From UBA4732 sp002404095 (GTDB taxonomy: Bacteria; Planctomycetota; Planctomycetia; Gemmatales; Gemmataceae), in the NCBI GenBank assembly GCA_036783645.1, contig DAIPWT010000016.1:1-64000 (forward strand): DNA of 64,000 nucleotides, written 5' to 3'. Both the position numbers and the translations under genes were made by a program. Under the pieces are notes generated by a model. It did not search any database and was not told where the DNA came from. It saw only the letters and a list, made by a program, of their open reading frames with translations. Below, piece after piece: positions 8,869 through 16,469 of this stretch. The first letter of the stretch is position 1. Every line of letters starts with the position of its first letter.

Positions 8869-10185
8869 TTACTCCGTCGATCCGGCGGCATTCGCAAATA
8901 GTTCTCGACACTCTTTGCCCGAGTCGTGCCGACACTCTTCCATCAACCATTGGGGCGCCGCTTGCTGTTTCAGCAAGAGACGGGCGGAGCGAAAGCGGCA
9001 GTTCCCGCAAGGGGTCACGACGTAACAGACAAGCCCCAACTGCGAACAGTCGGCCTTGGGATTTTTCTCAAGAATCTCAACAACGTCATAAAAGAGCCAA
9101 TGAAGTAGGCACACATCGTCGGGCAATACCATTGCCTCTAGTATCCGCTGTTCGTCGCCTTGCCCATAATTGTTAATGAAAAGTCCGACCACAGACTCAT
9201 CTGGCATTCCCCTCTGAAGTTCGTTTAGGGCGAATTCCCGTATCAACGGAAGGGTATTCCGCTCCAACGCATGGAACGCTCTCCTGCGAATTTCCTCGTC
9301 GCCGTGCCTACATAGGTCGAAAAACCGGGCGTCGAACTCGGGTAACGCGCGGCCCGAAAAGACTCGGAGAAGTTTAACGATTACTTTCGGATCCTGTTCG
9401 GTCCAGAGACGTTGAAGGACGATGAGTAAGTCGGCTTCGCTGGCGTTTTTCCCCCATCCCATGAACCAATAACACATGCTCTCGCCTTCGGCTTCTTGAA
9501 TGATCTTCGTCACGGAAGTCGCGGCCATTCGGCCCTCTTGCGAACCATTTCGGCGTTGTTCGGTCCAATGAAGTTCAATGCGCCGCCAGCACTCTCGAAA
9601 TCGCGTGATTTCCGCATCCGAGGAGCCGTCCAGAAGAGCGCTGACGCGCTCTTCGCCAAAACGCTCGACTGCAAAGTGCCCGAGACTCCCGTCATCCCAC
9701 TCCTCCGGCTTCGCCAAGCTCCTGCCTCGCATTTTCGCGGCAAACAGGAACGCCTGCTCGCCATCCAGTGCGATGATTTCCTCTTCGCCGAGACTCGGAC
9801 ATTGGCAAGGGAACGGCTTCTGCTCGACGATCTCGTACAGCCGTGTGCGGAATGGCTCATCCCCCGTCGCCCCGTAACAGCGGGCGAGTCCGCACAGTTG
9901 ATCGGCGCTGCCATCGTCGGAAAGCTCATACAACGCATGGAGGATGGGCACACGAAAGCGATCCGTGGCGCCGACCGTCCGGACTATTTCCCAAAGCCAG
10001 TCTCCGCGACAGGCTTCGAGCTGCGAATCATGGCGCTGGTCCTGTAAACAGGCCTCCAAAAGCGGCTCGTCGTTGAGCTGTCCCACCAAGGCCCACTGCA
10101 TGGCCCGGCCAAGACCCTTTTGCAAAGCATCCCGCTGCTGTTCAAGCGACGGCGAGGCCGGTGGTGCATAATCGACAAACTTCAT
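8869..10185 (-). CDS. HEAT-like protein of unknown function coupled to RlaP nucleotidyltransferases
   Basis: A 438-residue protein I do not recognise. Its start ATG overlaps the stop of the upstream RlaP gene by 4 nt (ATGA) and has AAGGAG 7 nt before it, so co-expression with the two nucleotidyltransferases is nearly certain. It is helical and HEAT-like through the middle and C-terminal half (for example KVIVKLLRVFSGRALPEF and EEIRRRAFHALERNTLPLI). A cysteine group near the C-terminus (LVCYVVTPCGNCRF, then EECRHDSGKECREL) could bind metal. The N-terminal third (LQKGLGRAMQWALVGQLNDE) is also helical. No signal peptide or membrane segment is seen, so it should be cytosolic. It may be an adaptor or substrate-binding scaffold for the nucleotidyltransferases; this is inference from context. 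Confidence 0.8.
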   Translation of the reverse strand: MKFVDYAPPASPSLEQQRDALQKGLGRAMQWALVGQLNDEPLLEACLQDQRHDSQLEACRGDWLWEIVRTVGATDRFRVPILHALYELSDDGSADQLCGLARCYGATGDEPFRTRLYEIVEQKPFPCQCPSLGEEEIIALDGEQAFLFAAKMRGRSLAKPEEWDDGSLGHFAVERFGEERVSALLDGSSDAEITRFRECWRRIELHWTEQRRNGSQEGRMAATSVTKIIQEAEGESMCYWFMGWGKNASEADLLIVLQRLWTEQDPKVIVKLLRVFSGRALPEFDARFFDLCRHGDEEIRRRAFHALERNTLPLIREFALNELQRGMPDESVVGLFINNYGQGDEQRILEAMVLPDDVCLLHWLFYDVVEILEKNPKADCSQLGLVCYVVTPCGNCRFRSARLLLKQQAAPQWLMEECRHDSGKECRELFANAAGSTE

Positions 10186-10952
10186 GAATTACTCCTTGGC
10201 GCGTCGCCGAGTCGGATGCGGACAAGCAAATCGTTCAATGCCTCTGCTCCCTGTGAGGTTTCCGGCAAAGCGCTCGCCTCATGGGCCGTCTGGAGCTTTC
10301 CCCGAAGCCGCCCATACTCGCTGTGATGGAAGGCAAGGTCCGCTTCGGCCAGCCGTTCCTTTTCCGCACCGGCGACCTTCCGCTGAATAAGGTCGTCGAG
10401 GTAGGGCAGCTTCTCCGTCTCATTCAGGCGGACTAGATTCGCTTCGATCACGCCCATCCTCATTAGGTGAATGCCCGTCAGCAGCACACGGTACACATAC
10501 AGGAGCGGTTTGACGCGCGGCGGGTTCTCTTTCTCGAAAAGCCGCCACTGGGTTTCCGCAAACCCGAAGTAGTGGTGGGCGTGATGGCGGGTGATGCACT
10601 GGGCCGCGATCTCCTTCAGTTCGCCGTGCTTTGGCGTCGTGTGAACGACCAGCGGCGAAAAGACCTGTTCCAGCACGTAGCCGTTCTTCTTCAGCATCAG
10701 GCTGAAGAACTTCTTGGCGTCGTGCGTCACCAAGTCTATTTCCATCCCGTCGTGAACGCCAGACTTTTCGATGGTTTCCGGCCTGGTTTTAATGCCCACC
10801 ACATCTTTCAGCGGCAGGAGGTGGACGCCGCGCAGGTCGTAGTCCGAATCCGGCGACGGAAAGCCATAGAGGTGCGCCCCGCTGATCGTGGCGAAGAGCA
10901 GCGGGTACGGATGCTGTTCAACCTGCTTTATGAGCAAGGGTAGGGGCGTCAT
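10182..10952 (-). CDS. RlaP-type nucleotidyltransferase (second of tandem pair)
   Basis: A 256-residue protein of the polymerase-beta nucleotidyltransferase fold, of the type described as RNA-ligase-associated (RlaP). SGAHLYG at 24-30 and SDYD at 36-39 form the nucleotide and metal site; a third acidic position follows in MEIDLVTHD. The C-terminal half is helical (HHYFGFAETQWRLF). Family members are predicted to add or transfer nucleotides during RNA repair. Both junctions are 4-nt overlaps: with the larger RlaP gene upstream (10949-10952) and with the HEAT-like gene downstream (10182-10185). No RNA ligase gene is visible nearby. The family assignment is from motif and layout; the substrate is unknown. 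Confidence 0.85.
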   Translation of the reverse strand: MTPLPLLIKQVEQHPYPLLFATISGAHLYGFPSPDSDYDLRGVHLLPLKDVVGIKTRPETIEKSGVHDGMEIDLVTHDAKKFFSLMLKKNGYVLEQVFSPLVVHTTPKHGELKEIAAQCITRHHAHHYFGFAETQWRLFEKENPPRVKPLLYVYRVLLTGIHLMRMGVIEANLVRLNETEKLPYLDDLIQRKVAGAEKERLAEADLAFHHSEYGRLRGKLQTAHEASALPETSQGAEALNDLLVRIRLGDAPRSNS

Positions 10953-11899
10953 GGCAATGCCTCCGCCAAGGCCAATCGTCTCGCGCGGATGAGGAACGCA
11001 TTGGCGCGCTCGCAGTCGGGGCGCTCCGGGAGTTTCGTAGTCTCAAAAGCCGCGTTAAACTCCTTGTGCAGGTCGAGCCGCCAGTTCTCCACTTCGTCCC
11101 AGGGCGCCTCGCCGCGCCGGATCGCTAAGAGCCGGTCCCGGTGCCCGTCCACCTTGACGGGCACGAATCCGTCTCGAAGCACGCTGACGCCTGAGAGCAA
11201 CAGCCGAATCAGGTGCATGACGTGCTTCCACTTGACCTGTCCGTGGTTGCGGATGTCGGTTTGCATCTTTTTGAACTGCGACAGCACATATCCGTTGTAG
11301 GTCTGGTAGACCAGACGCGACAGGAAGATCGACCTCATAGCCAGCAGTTCCTTGGCCAGCGGAGTCGCCGTCTCGACCAGCGGTGTGTAAAGGCACTCCA
11401 AGACGTTCGGGTTGGCCTTTAGCGCCAGGATGAGAAACTTCTGGAGTTCCCAGTACGCTTCCTGCGTCGCGTCGTTCTCCAGTTGTTCGGGCACTCCGTA
11501 GAGCGACCAGTGAAGATCGGCCGTGGGCAGGAAAATGCCTCGGCGATCCACGTCCGATTCGGCGTCGGCAAGGCCATACGCCTGCGAGCCGATCACGCAG
11601 CGAAAGATAACCCGCTCGTAAAGGTCTGTTCGGGCGGCGGCAAGGGTGCTGTCGCCGATCTCCCCCTCCGTAAATTGGGCCAGCATCGCGACCTCGCCCG
11701 GTTTGAGCGTTGTCTCCAAGCCGTCGGGGAAACGGACGCGGTAAGAATGCTCATGGTCGGTCGGCGATTTCACGACGACGCCGACCGTGCCGCGCGGATG
11801 AGGGACGAGGCCGACGGCGCCGGGGCCGTCCACAAGCGTCACCACCTGCGTACCTACGGAGAAAATCAGGTTGGGATGGAAATGTACTCGAGCCGTCAC
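10949..11899 (-). CDS. RlaP-type nucleotidyltransferase with an N-terminal KOW/SH3-like domain
   Basis: A 316-residue protein starting at GTG 11899. Residues about 12-72 form a small beta-rich domain resembling KOW/SH3-like folds (GTVGVVVKSPTDHEHSYRVR, LKPGEVAML), which often bind RNA or protein. A nucleotidyltransferase domain follows: GSQAYG at 104-109 and SDVD at 115-118. It then has a helical C-terminus (VKWKHVMHLIRLLLSGV) shared in outline with the second enzyme. It is first in a three-gene translationally coupled operon. The start is the weakest point: GGAG lies about 12 nt upstream. A role in RNA end repair is suggested by the family, not shown here. Confidence 0.85.
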   Translation of the reverse strand: MTARVHFHPNLIFSVGTQVVTLVDGPGAVGLVPHPRGTVGVVVKSPTDHEHSYRVRFPDGLETTLKPGEVAMLAQFTEGEIGDSTLAAARTDLYERVIFRCVIGSQAYGLADAESDVDRRGIFLPTADLHWSLYGVPEQLENDATQEAYWELQKFLILALKANPNVLECLYTPLVETATPLAKELLAMRSIFLSRLVYQTYNGYVLSQFKKMQTDIRNHGQVKWKHVMHLIRLLLSGVSVLRDGFVPVKVDGHRDRLLAIRRGEAPWDEVENWRLDLHKEFNAAFETTKLPERPDCERANAFLIRARRLALAEALP

Positions 11900-12062
11900 G
11901 CTGAAAAATCTCCAGCAGATATCCTTGACCCACGCCTGCGACGCCTATTCCGAACAGCACAAAATCGCCTCATCGAATGTTGTGGCGCCGCTCGATCGTC
12001 TTCCGGCCCGTTCAGCATAAAAGCTCATTACAATACATAGTCCGACACGCCGGCTCCCATTG

Positions 12063-12103
12063 CGGTTCATGTCGTCCATTACGACGCTGCCGGGCCGGGC
12101 GTC
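12063..12103. repeat. direct repeat, copy 2
   Basis: About 41 nt matching 8088-8138 and 12366-12416 in the same orientation, with the shared core GACGCTGCCGGGC. It overlaps the 3' end of the solo antitoxin gene, whose last codons and stop are read from it. The rest of 11900-12078 holds no other recognisable feature. Confidence 0.8.
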
Positions 12104-12330
12104 CATTCCTCGTACTTCCCTTGCGGATGTCGGATAAAAGTCGGATCGGGGATGCTTCCGGCCATCGAATCGACCCAGGCGCCCCATTCTTCTTGAGTCA
12201 TCACTTTCTTAGGAGTCGCCAGTTCCACCGTAATCAGAACTTCCTTGTCCGCTTCTTCCACGCCCACCGGCAACACCAGGTGCAAGACGCCGTCGCTGCC
12301 TACCCTGGATTTCACCACCATTCGGTTCAT
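12079..12330 (-). CDS. solo VapB-like antitoxin paralogue
   Basis: An 83-residue protein nearly identical to the antitoxin at 8571-8813 over most of its length (NRMVVKSRVGSDGVLHLVLP, then EEADKEVLIT and DSMAGSI). No toxin gene follows; the C-terminus (YEEWTPGPAAS) instead runs into direct-repeat copy 2. The start ATG at 12330 has a clear GAGGAGG about 8 nt upstream, so it is probably translated. An open frame extends upstream to 12435 but is repeat sequence. It could buffer or cross-regulate the VapC at 8170, or be a decaying duplicate; the altered C-terminus is in the part that would contact the toxin. Confidence 0.75.
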   Translation of the reverse strand: MNRMVVKSRVGSDGVLHLVLPVGVEEADKEVLITVELATPKKVMTQEEWGAWVDSMAGSIPDPTFIRHPQGKYEEWTPGPAAS

Positions 12331-12365
12331 GTCCGCTCCTCCTCGTTGCTGGCCATGCTTCCTAT

Positions 12366-12416
12366 GTGGACTTCGGTTCACGTCGTCCATTATGACGCTG
12401 CCGGGCTGGGCGTCAA
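12366..12416. repeat. 51-bp direct repeat, copy 3
   Basis: Matches 8088-8138 with about 4 differences in 51. Similarity continues on the side of the antitoxin start, where the minus strand shows CATGGCCAGCA as at the recQ start. It lies upstream of the solo antitoxin and, together with copy 2, flanks that gene. Nothing else was recognised in 12331-12533. Confidence 0.85.
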
Positions 12417-12533
12417 TGGCCGCCCTGGGAGACACCCTCCTCGCGCACCTCGTCTTGACACAATTCCCTTCGCTTCTATAATCCGCCGCCCCTACGTCGC
12501 GTCCTTGATGGCTCTATTTCCGGAGGCCCCATT

Positions 12534-15500
12534 GTGAGGCAATCCAGGTTCCGCCGTCTGTTAGGAGCGTTCGTCGCCGCGGCCGTGGCGGCGGTGTGCG
12601 GCGGTCTGCCCAACCTCGCCGCTCAGGAACGCGCCGCCGCGCCCGCGCCAGACCCGGCGGCCGATATCGCGCGTCTAACTCGGAATGTCGCTGGCGACTC
12701 CACGCCCGTCGTGGTCAGCGCCGACGACGTTGCCACTTGGGTCGAAAACGGTCAACGCATCGTTCTGGCCCGCGGCAAGGTACTCGTTCAGGAGGGCGTG
12801 GTTCAGGTTCGCGCCAGTGAGGCCGTCGCCTTCGTCGATCTCCACGGCGGCATTTTGCACATGGACGTTTACGCCGAGGGCGATGTGCAGATCGACAATA
12901 GCACGGCCGTTCGGGCCGCGCCTCGCGCTTTGGTATCACTCAACACACGCGGCGAATTCAAGCTGCGCGCGTACAAGAACAAAGTCCAGCAGCAATCGCT
13001 GGCCGACGATCCGCTGGTCCGACGCGCTCGGGCCGAACGCGGGACTTCGGCCCCGACCCCCGTTGTAGCCCCGGCGCCGAAAACCTCTGCCAACGCCAAC
13101 TGGCCGCCGCCGCCAAAACCGCCGGTCGAACCGCCTGGGCCGGTGCGTCGCGTTGGCTACGAAGAACCCCAGGGCGGTCCACCGCCTCCGCCGCAACCTC
13201 CCACGACTCCTCCAGGAACGCAATCTCCGCCCGTTCCAGTGGGTCCGCCGTCGCCGCCTCCTCCGCCTCCGCCGCCTGGTGCGTCCCTGCTCCCGCTGCC
13301 GCCGCCGTCGCAGCCCGCCGCGCGGCCGCCAACTCCGCCGCCACCGCCCGGCCCGCCGCGCCAGTTCAGCGTGGCGCCGCGCGGCGCCCAAGGCTTCGAC
13401 ATCAAGGGCGAACCGCTCGGCGACGGCGAACAAGCCGTCATCGTCACCGGGGGCGTCATTCTCACCGTCGCCAACTTGCCAGGGGTCGGCCTACTCGACA
13501 TTGAGGCCGACCGCCTCGTTGTTTGGACCAAAGGACGCGACCCGCAACAACTGATTGCCAATCTACAAAACTCCAAGGGACAAAGTACCAGCGAATTGGA
13601 GTTTTATCTCTCGGGCAACGTGGAAATCCGTGAGACCGACGGCCCGGATCTGCGCATCCTCCGCGCCGACGAGGTATATTATGACGTCAATCATAATGTA
13701 GCCGTCGCCCTGAGCGCGACGGTGCAACTTAAAAAAGCCGGCGTACCCGACGACGTATATATCAAGGCCGACGAACTGTTGGAGTTGGCGCCCAAAAAGT
13801 ATCAGGTGATCCGCGCCGAGATTTTTTCCAGTAAACTGCCGTCCGATCCCGGCCTGAAGGTTTACTTTGCCGACGCCGTGGTGGAAGATAAAACCTCGCC
13901 AAAATTCTCTATTTTCGGAATGCCGGTCCTTGACCGTAAGACCGGCCAGCAAGAAAAGCGGACCCAGACGCTGGTCGAGGCGCACAACGTCTTTTTCGAT
14001 TTGGAAAACGTGCCCTTTTTCTATTTGCCCTATGTCGCAGGCGACGCCCGCGAACCTTTCGGCCCGCTCACGGACGTCAGCTTTGGCTTTAATCGTATAT
14101 ACGGTGTGGAAGCGGGCATCGGGCTGAACCTTTATGAACTGTTCGGCATCGAGGCGCTTGAGGGCACGCGCTGGAAAGGCACTGTGAACTATTTAAGCCG
14201 GCGTGGGCCGGGCGTTGGAACGGAGTTCGACTTTTCCGGCAAGGAACTATTCGGCGTCCCCGCGAAGTACGACGGCGTGGTCAAGGGTTACGCCATGTCG
14301 GATCGCGCCTACGACCTTCTCGGCGGCAACCGCGAGAATTTCCCAGGTGCGTTCACGCCCCAAGATTTCCGCGGTCGATTCCTTTTCCGCGAGAACGTCT
14401 ACGATCTGCCTTACGGATTGTCAGTACAAGCCCAGGTATCCGCACTCAGCGATCACAATTTCTTGGAAGCATATTATAAACAGGAATTCGATCGCGAACT
14501 AAATCAATCCACTTTTCTGTATGTGAAAGAGCAGCCCGAACATGAAAATTGGGCGGTGACCGGCTTGGTCGAGCCGCGCATCCGCGAATGGGTCACGGAT
14601 ACCGAACAACTGCCCAGCGTGAACGGCTACCTCATCGGCCAGTCGTTCTTCGACCGCCTCACCTACAACGCCTGGGCCGGGGCCGGCTATTATCATCTGC
14701 TGCCGAGCAGCGACGTCACGAGGTCCAACGCGACCGAAGTCTCTGTCAGTCCTACCGACCAGAATGACGCCACCGGCCGTTTCCATTTGCAGCAAGAACT
14801 CAGCGCGCCTTTTTACCTCGGTCCAGTGAAGACCGTGCCCTACGCCACGCTGCTCTTGGCCGATTATACCAACGACCTTAACGGCAACGACATCGGCCGG
14901 GTCTATGGCGGCGGCGGCGTTCGCGCCAGCATTCCCTTCACTCGTCTCTATCCCGAACTGCAGAGTGAGTTGTTCAACGTCAACGGCATCAACCATAAGA
15001 TCGTGGCCAGCGCCAATTACTTCGTCGCCGACAGCAACGTTCGATACACGGCCCTTCCCCAGTTGGACCGCCTGAACGACGACGCCTCGGACCAGGCTCT
15101 GCGCGACATTCGGCCCAGCGACCCGGCCCTGTATCCTGCCGTCGGCAAGTTCCTGGCCACGTCGCCCTTGTTCGATCCGCAGGCGTACGCCATCCGCCGG
15201 CTGGTGGACGACCGCATCGACACGCTCGACCGCGTCAACGAGTTGCAAGTGGACGTTCGCCAGCGCTTGCAGACGAAGCGAGGCTTTCCCGGCGATCAGC
15301 ACATCGTGGACTGGATGTCGTTGGACTTGTCGGGTACTTACTTTCCCGAAGCGAACCGCGACAATTTCGGCCAGTCGCTTGCCTTTCTGGAGTACGATTA
15401 TATTTGGAACCTAGGCGACCAGACGTCGCTGATTAGCAGCGGCTGGTACGACCCCATCGACAACGGCCCGCGCGTCTTCACGGTCGGCGCCTTTGTGAAC

Positions 15501-15833
15501 CGGCCGGATCGCACCAGCTTCTACTTCGGCTACCGCGAAATCGAACCGATCAACAGCCGGGCGGTTTCCGCCGCGGTTACCTATATTATCAGTCCGAAAT
15601 ATGCGATTAACGCCAGCACCACCTATGACTTCGGCAACAACCAGGCGCTGTCGAACATGGTGTCGGCCACGCGCATTGGCAAGGATCTCCAGGTGACGCT
15701 TGGGTTCACCTACAACGCCTTGACCAGCAGCGTCGGCTTGGTGTTCGAGATCGTGCCGAATCTGGTGCCGCCCAGTCGCCGGCCCGGCGCCTTGGCCGCG
15801 GCCGGGCCGGGCAGCGTACTCGGCGGGCGCTGA
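12534..15833 (+). CDS. LptD/OstA-like outer-membrane protein with proline-rich linker
   Basis: A 1099-residue exported protein. Residues 1-30 are a signal peptide (LLGAFVAAAVAAVCGGLPNL). About 60-150 and 285-480 are OstA-like beta domains resembling LptD/LptA, where lipopolysaccharide transport proteins form a jelly roll (ARGKVLVQEGVVQVRASEAV, then EFYLSGNVEI). Between them is a long Pro-rich linker (about 180-280). The C-terminal half (500-1099) has aromatic-rich alternating strands typical of an outer-membrane beta barrel and ends in tandem strands. LptD normally inserts lipopolysaccharide into the outer membrane with LptE. The start is GTG 12534 with GGAGG about 9 nt upstream. Assignment is moderate: the overall layout fits, but the planctomycete sequence is divergent and the linker is unusual. 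Confidence 0.8.
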   Translation: MRQSRFRRLLGAFVAAAVAAVCGGLPNLAAQERAAAPAPDPAADIARLTRNVAGDSTPVVVSADDVATWVENGQRIVLARGKVLVQEGVVQVRASEAVAFVDLHGGILHMDVYAEGDVQIDNSTAVRAAPRALVSLNTRGEFKLRAYKNKVQQQSLADDPLVRRARAERGTSAPTPVVAPAPKTSANANWPPPPKPPVEPPGPVRRVGYEEPQGGPPPPPQPPTTPPGTQSPPVPVGPPSPPPPPPPPGASLLPLPPPSQPAARPPTPPPPPGPPRQFSVAPRGAQGFDIKGEPLGDGEQAVIVTGGVILTVANLPGVGLLDIEADRLVVWTKGRDPQQLIANLQNSKGQSTSELEFYLSGNVEIRETDGPDLRILRADEVYYDVNHNVAVALSATVQLKKAGVPDDVYIKADELLELAPKKYQVIRAEIFSSKLPSDPGLKVYFADAVVEDKTSPKFSIFGMPVLDRKTGQQEKRTQTLVEAHNVFFDLENVPFFYLPYVAGDAREPFGPLTDVSFGFNRIYGVEAGIGLNLYELFGIEALEGTRWKGTVNYLSRRGPGVGTEFDFSGKELFGVPAKYDGVVKGYAMSDRAYDLLGGNRENFPGAFTPQDFRGRFLFRENVYDLPYGLSVQAQVSALSDHNFLEAYYKQEFDRELNQSTFLYVKEQPEHENWAVTGLVEPRIREWVTDTEQLPSVNGYLIGQSFFDRLTYNAWAGAGYYHLLPSSDVTRSNATEVSVSPTDQNDATGRFHLQQELSAPFYLGPVKTVPYATLLLADYTNDLNGNDIGRVYGGGGVRASIPFTRLYPELQSELFNVNGINHKIVASANYFVADSNVRYTALPQLDRLNDDASDQALRDIRPSDPALYPAVGKFLATSPLFDPQAYAIRRLVDDRIDTLDRVNELQVDVRQRLQTKRGFPGDQHIVDWMSLDLSGTYFPEANRDNFGQSLAFLEYDYIWNLGDQTSLISSGWYDPIDNGPRVFTVGAFVNRPDRTSFYFGYREIEPINSRAVSAAVTYIISPKYAINASTTYDFGNNQALSNMVSATRIGKDLQVTLGFTYNALTSSVGLVFEIVPNLVPPSRRPGALAAAGPGSVLGGR

Positions 15834-15932
15834 TCGACTCGACTGCCCTCGACGGGCGGACGGCCGGACGCTAGGCTAACATCACTTCCCAGGCCCTGCC
15901 GAGGCGCTTTTCCTCTCCGGCGCGAGGAACCG

Positions 15933-16361
15933 ATGATCGGGATCGAACCGAACGCCGTAGCGTACCTGGAACCCGCCGCACCGCCCGCGCGGCGGCGCCG
16001 CGGTTGGCCCGCGAAGTTCAAAGACGCTTTACGCGGTCTCAAATGGGGAATTCGCGGCCATTCCAGCTTTTTCGTTCATTTCTTCACGGCCGCCTTGGTG
16101 TTGGCCGCCGGTCTCGTCCTTCGATGCGAGTTGTGGGAATGGTGCGTCCTGCTTGGCTGCATCGGCCTCGTACTCACGGCCGAGTTGTTCAACAGCGCGT
16201 TGGAGACGCTATTCCGCGGCCTTGACGAAGCGACGAAAGATCGCGCCTGGCCGGCCCTGGACGTATCGGCCGGGGCCGTGCTGCTGGCCAGTCTGACAGC
16301 CAGCGCCGTTGGCCTGATGATCTTTCTTCCCAAGCTGGCCCATTGGCTCGGACTTTTGTAA
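15933..16361 (+). CDS. dgkA: diacylglycerol/undecaprenol kinase family protein
   Basis: A 142-residue membrane protein of the prokaryotic DAGK family, which phosphorylates diacylglycerol or undecaprenol. ELFNSALETL is the conserved catalytic stretch (the family pattern is close to ExxNTAIE). Three hydrophobic segments are visible (about 47-65, 68-85 and 112-130). An extra Arg/Pro-rich N-terminus (about 1-28) precedes the core, making it a little longer than the usual ~120 residues. A GCGAGGA site lies about 8 nt before the ATG. It follows the LptD-like gene by about 100 nt on the same strand, fitting an envelope lipid context. Which lipid it uses cannot be told from sequence. Confidence 0.85.
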   Translation: MIGIEPNAVAYLEPAAPPARRRRGWPAKFKDALRGLKWGIRGHSSFFVHFFTAALVLAAGLVLRCELWEWCVLLGCIGLVLTAELFNSALETLFRGLDEATKDRAWPALDVSAGAVLLASLTASAVGLMIFLPKLAHWLGLL

Positions 16362-16383
16362 AGAACCACTAACAGAATGAATT

Positions 16384-16444
16384 ACTAGCCCGGAGCGCAA
16401 GCGACGGGTTTAGTCGAAACCCGTCGCTTGCGCTCCGGGCTAGT
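16384..16444. repeat. 28-bp perfect inverted repeat
   Basis: Arms 16384-16411 and 16417-16444 match perfectly with a 5-nt loop. It lies between dgkA and the peptidase gene, ending about 25 nt before the latter's start. No poly-T follows, and similar elements occur upstream of divergent genes in this window, so termination alone does not explain it. Confidence 0.85.
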
Positions 16445-16469
16445 AGGCAAAAAGTTACGGACCACCACC

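Noticed and set aside
9630..9650. Inverted repeat AAGAGCGC/GCGCTCTT inside the HEAT-like gene
   Set aside because: Eight-bp arms in a GC-rich coding region, no second copy seen, and the encoded residues look like normal protein; probably chance.
12331..12435. N-terminal extension of the solo antitoxin to 12435
   Set aside because: The extra residues come from the direct repeat and the recQ-start-like sequence; the internal ATG at 12330 has a clear ribosome-binding site and matches the paralogue's start.
16384..16444. Palindromes as ordinary rho-independent terminators
   Set aside because: They lack T-tracts and related elements occur between divergent genes or inside coding sequence. Only the hairpin at 43695-43724 is called a terminator.
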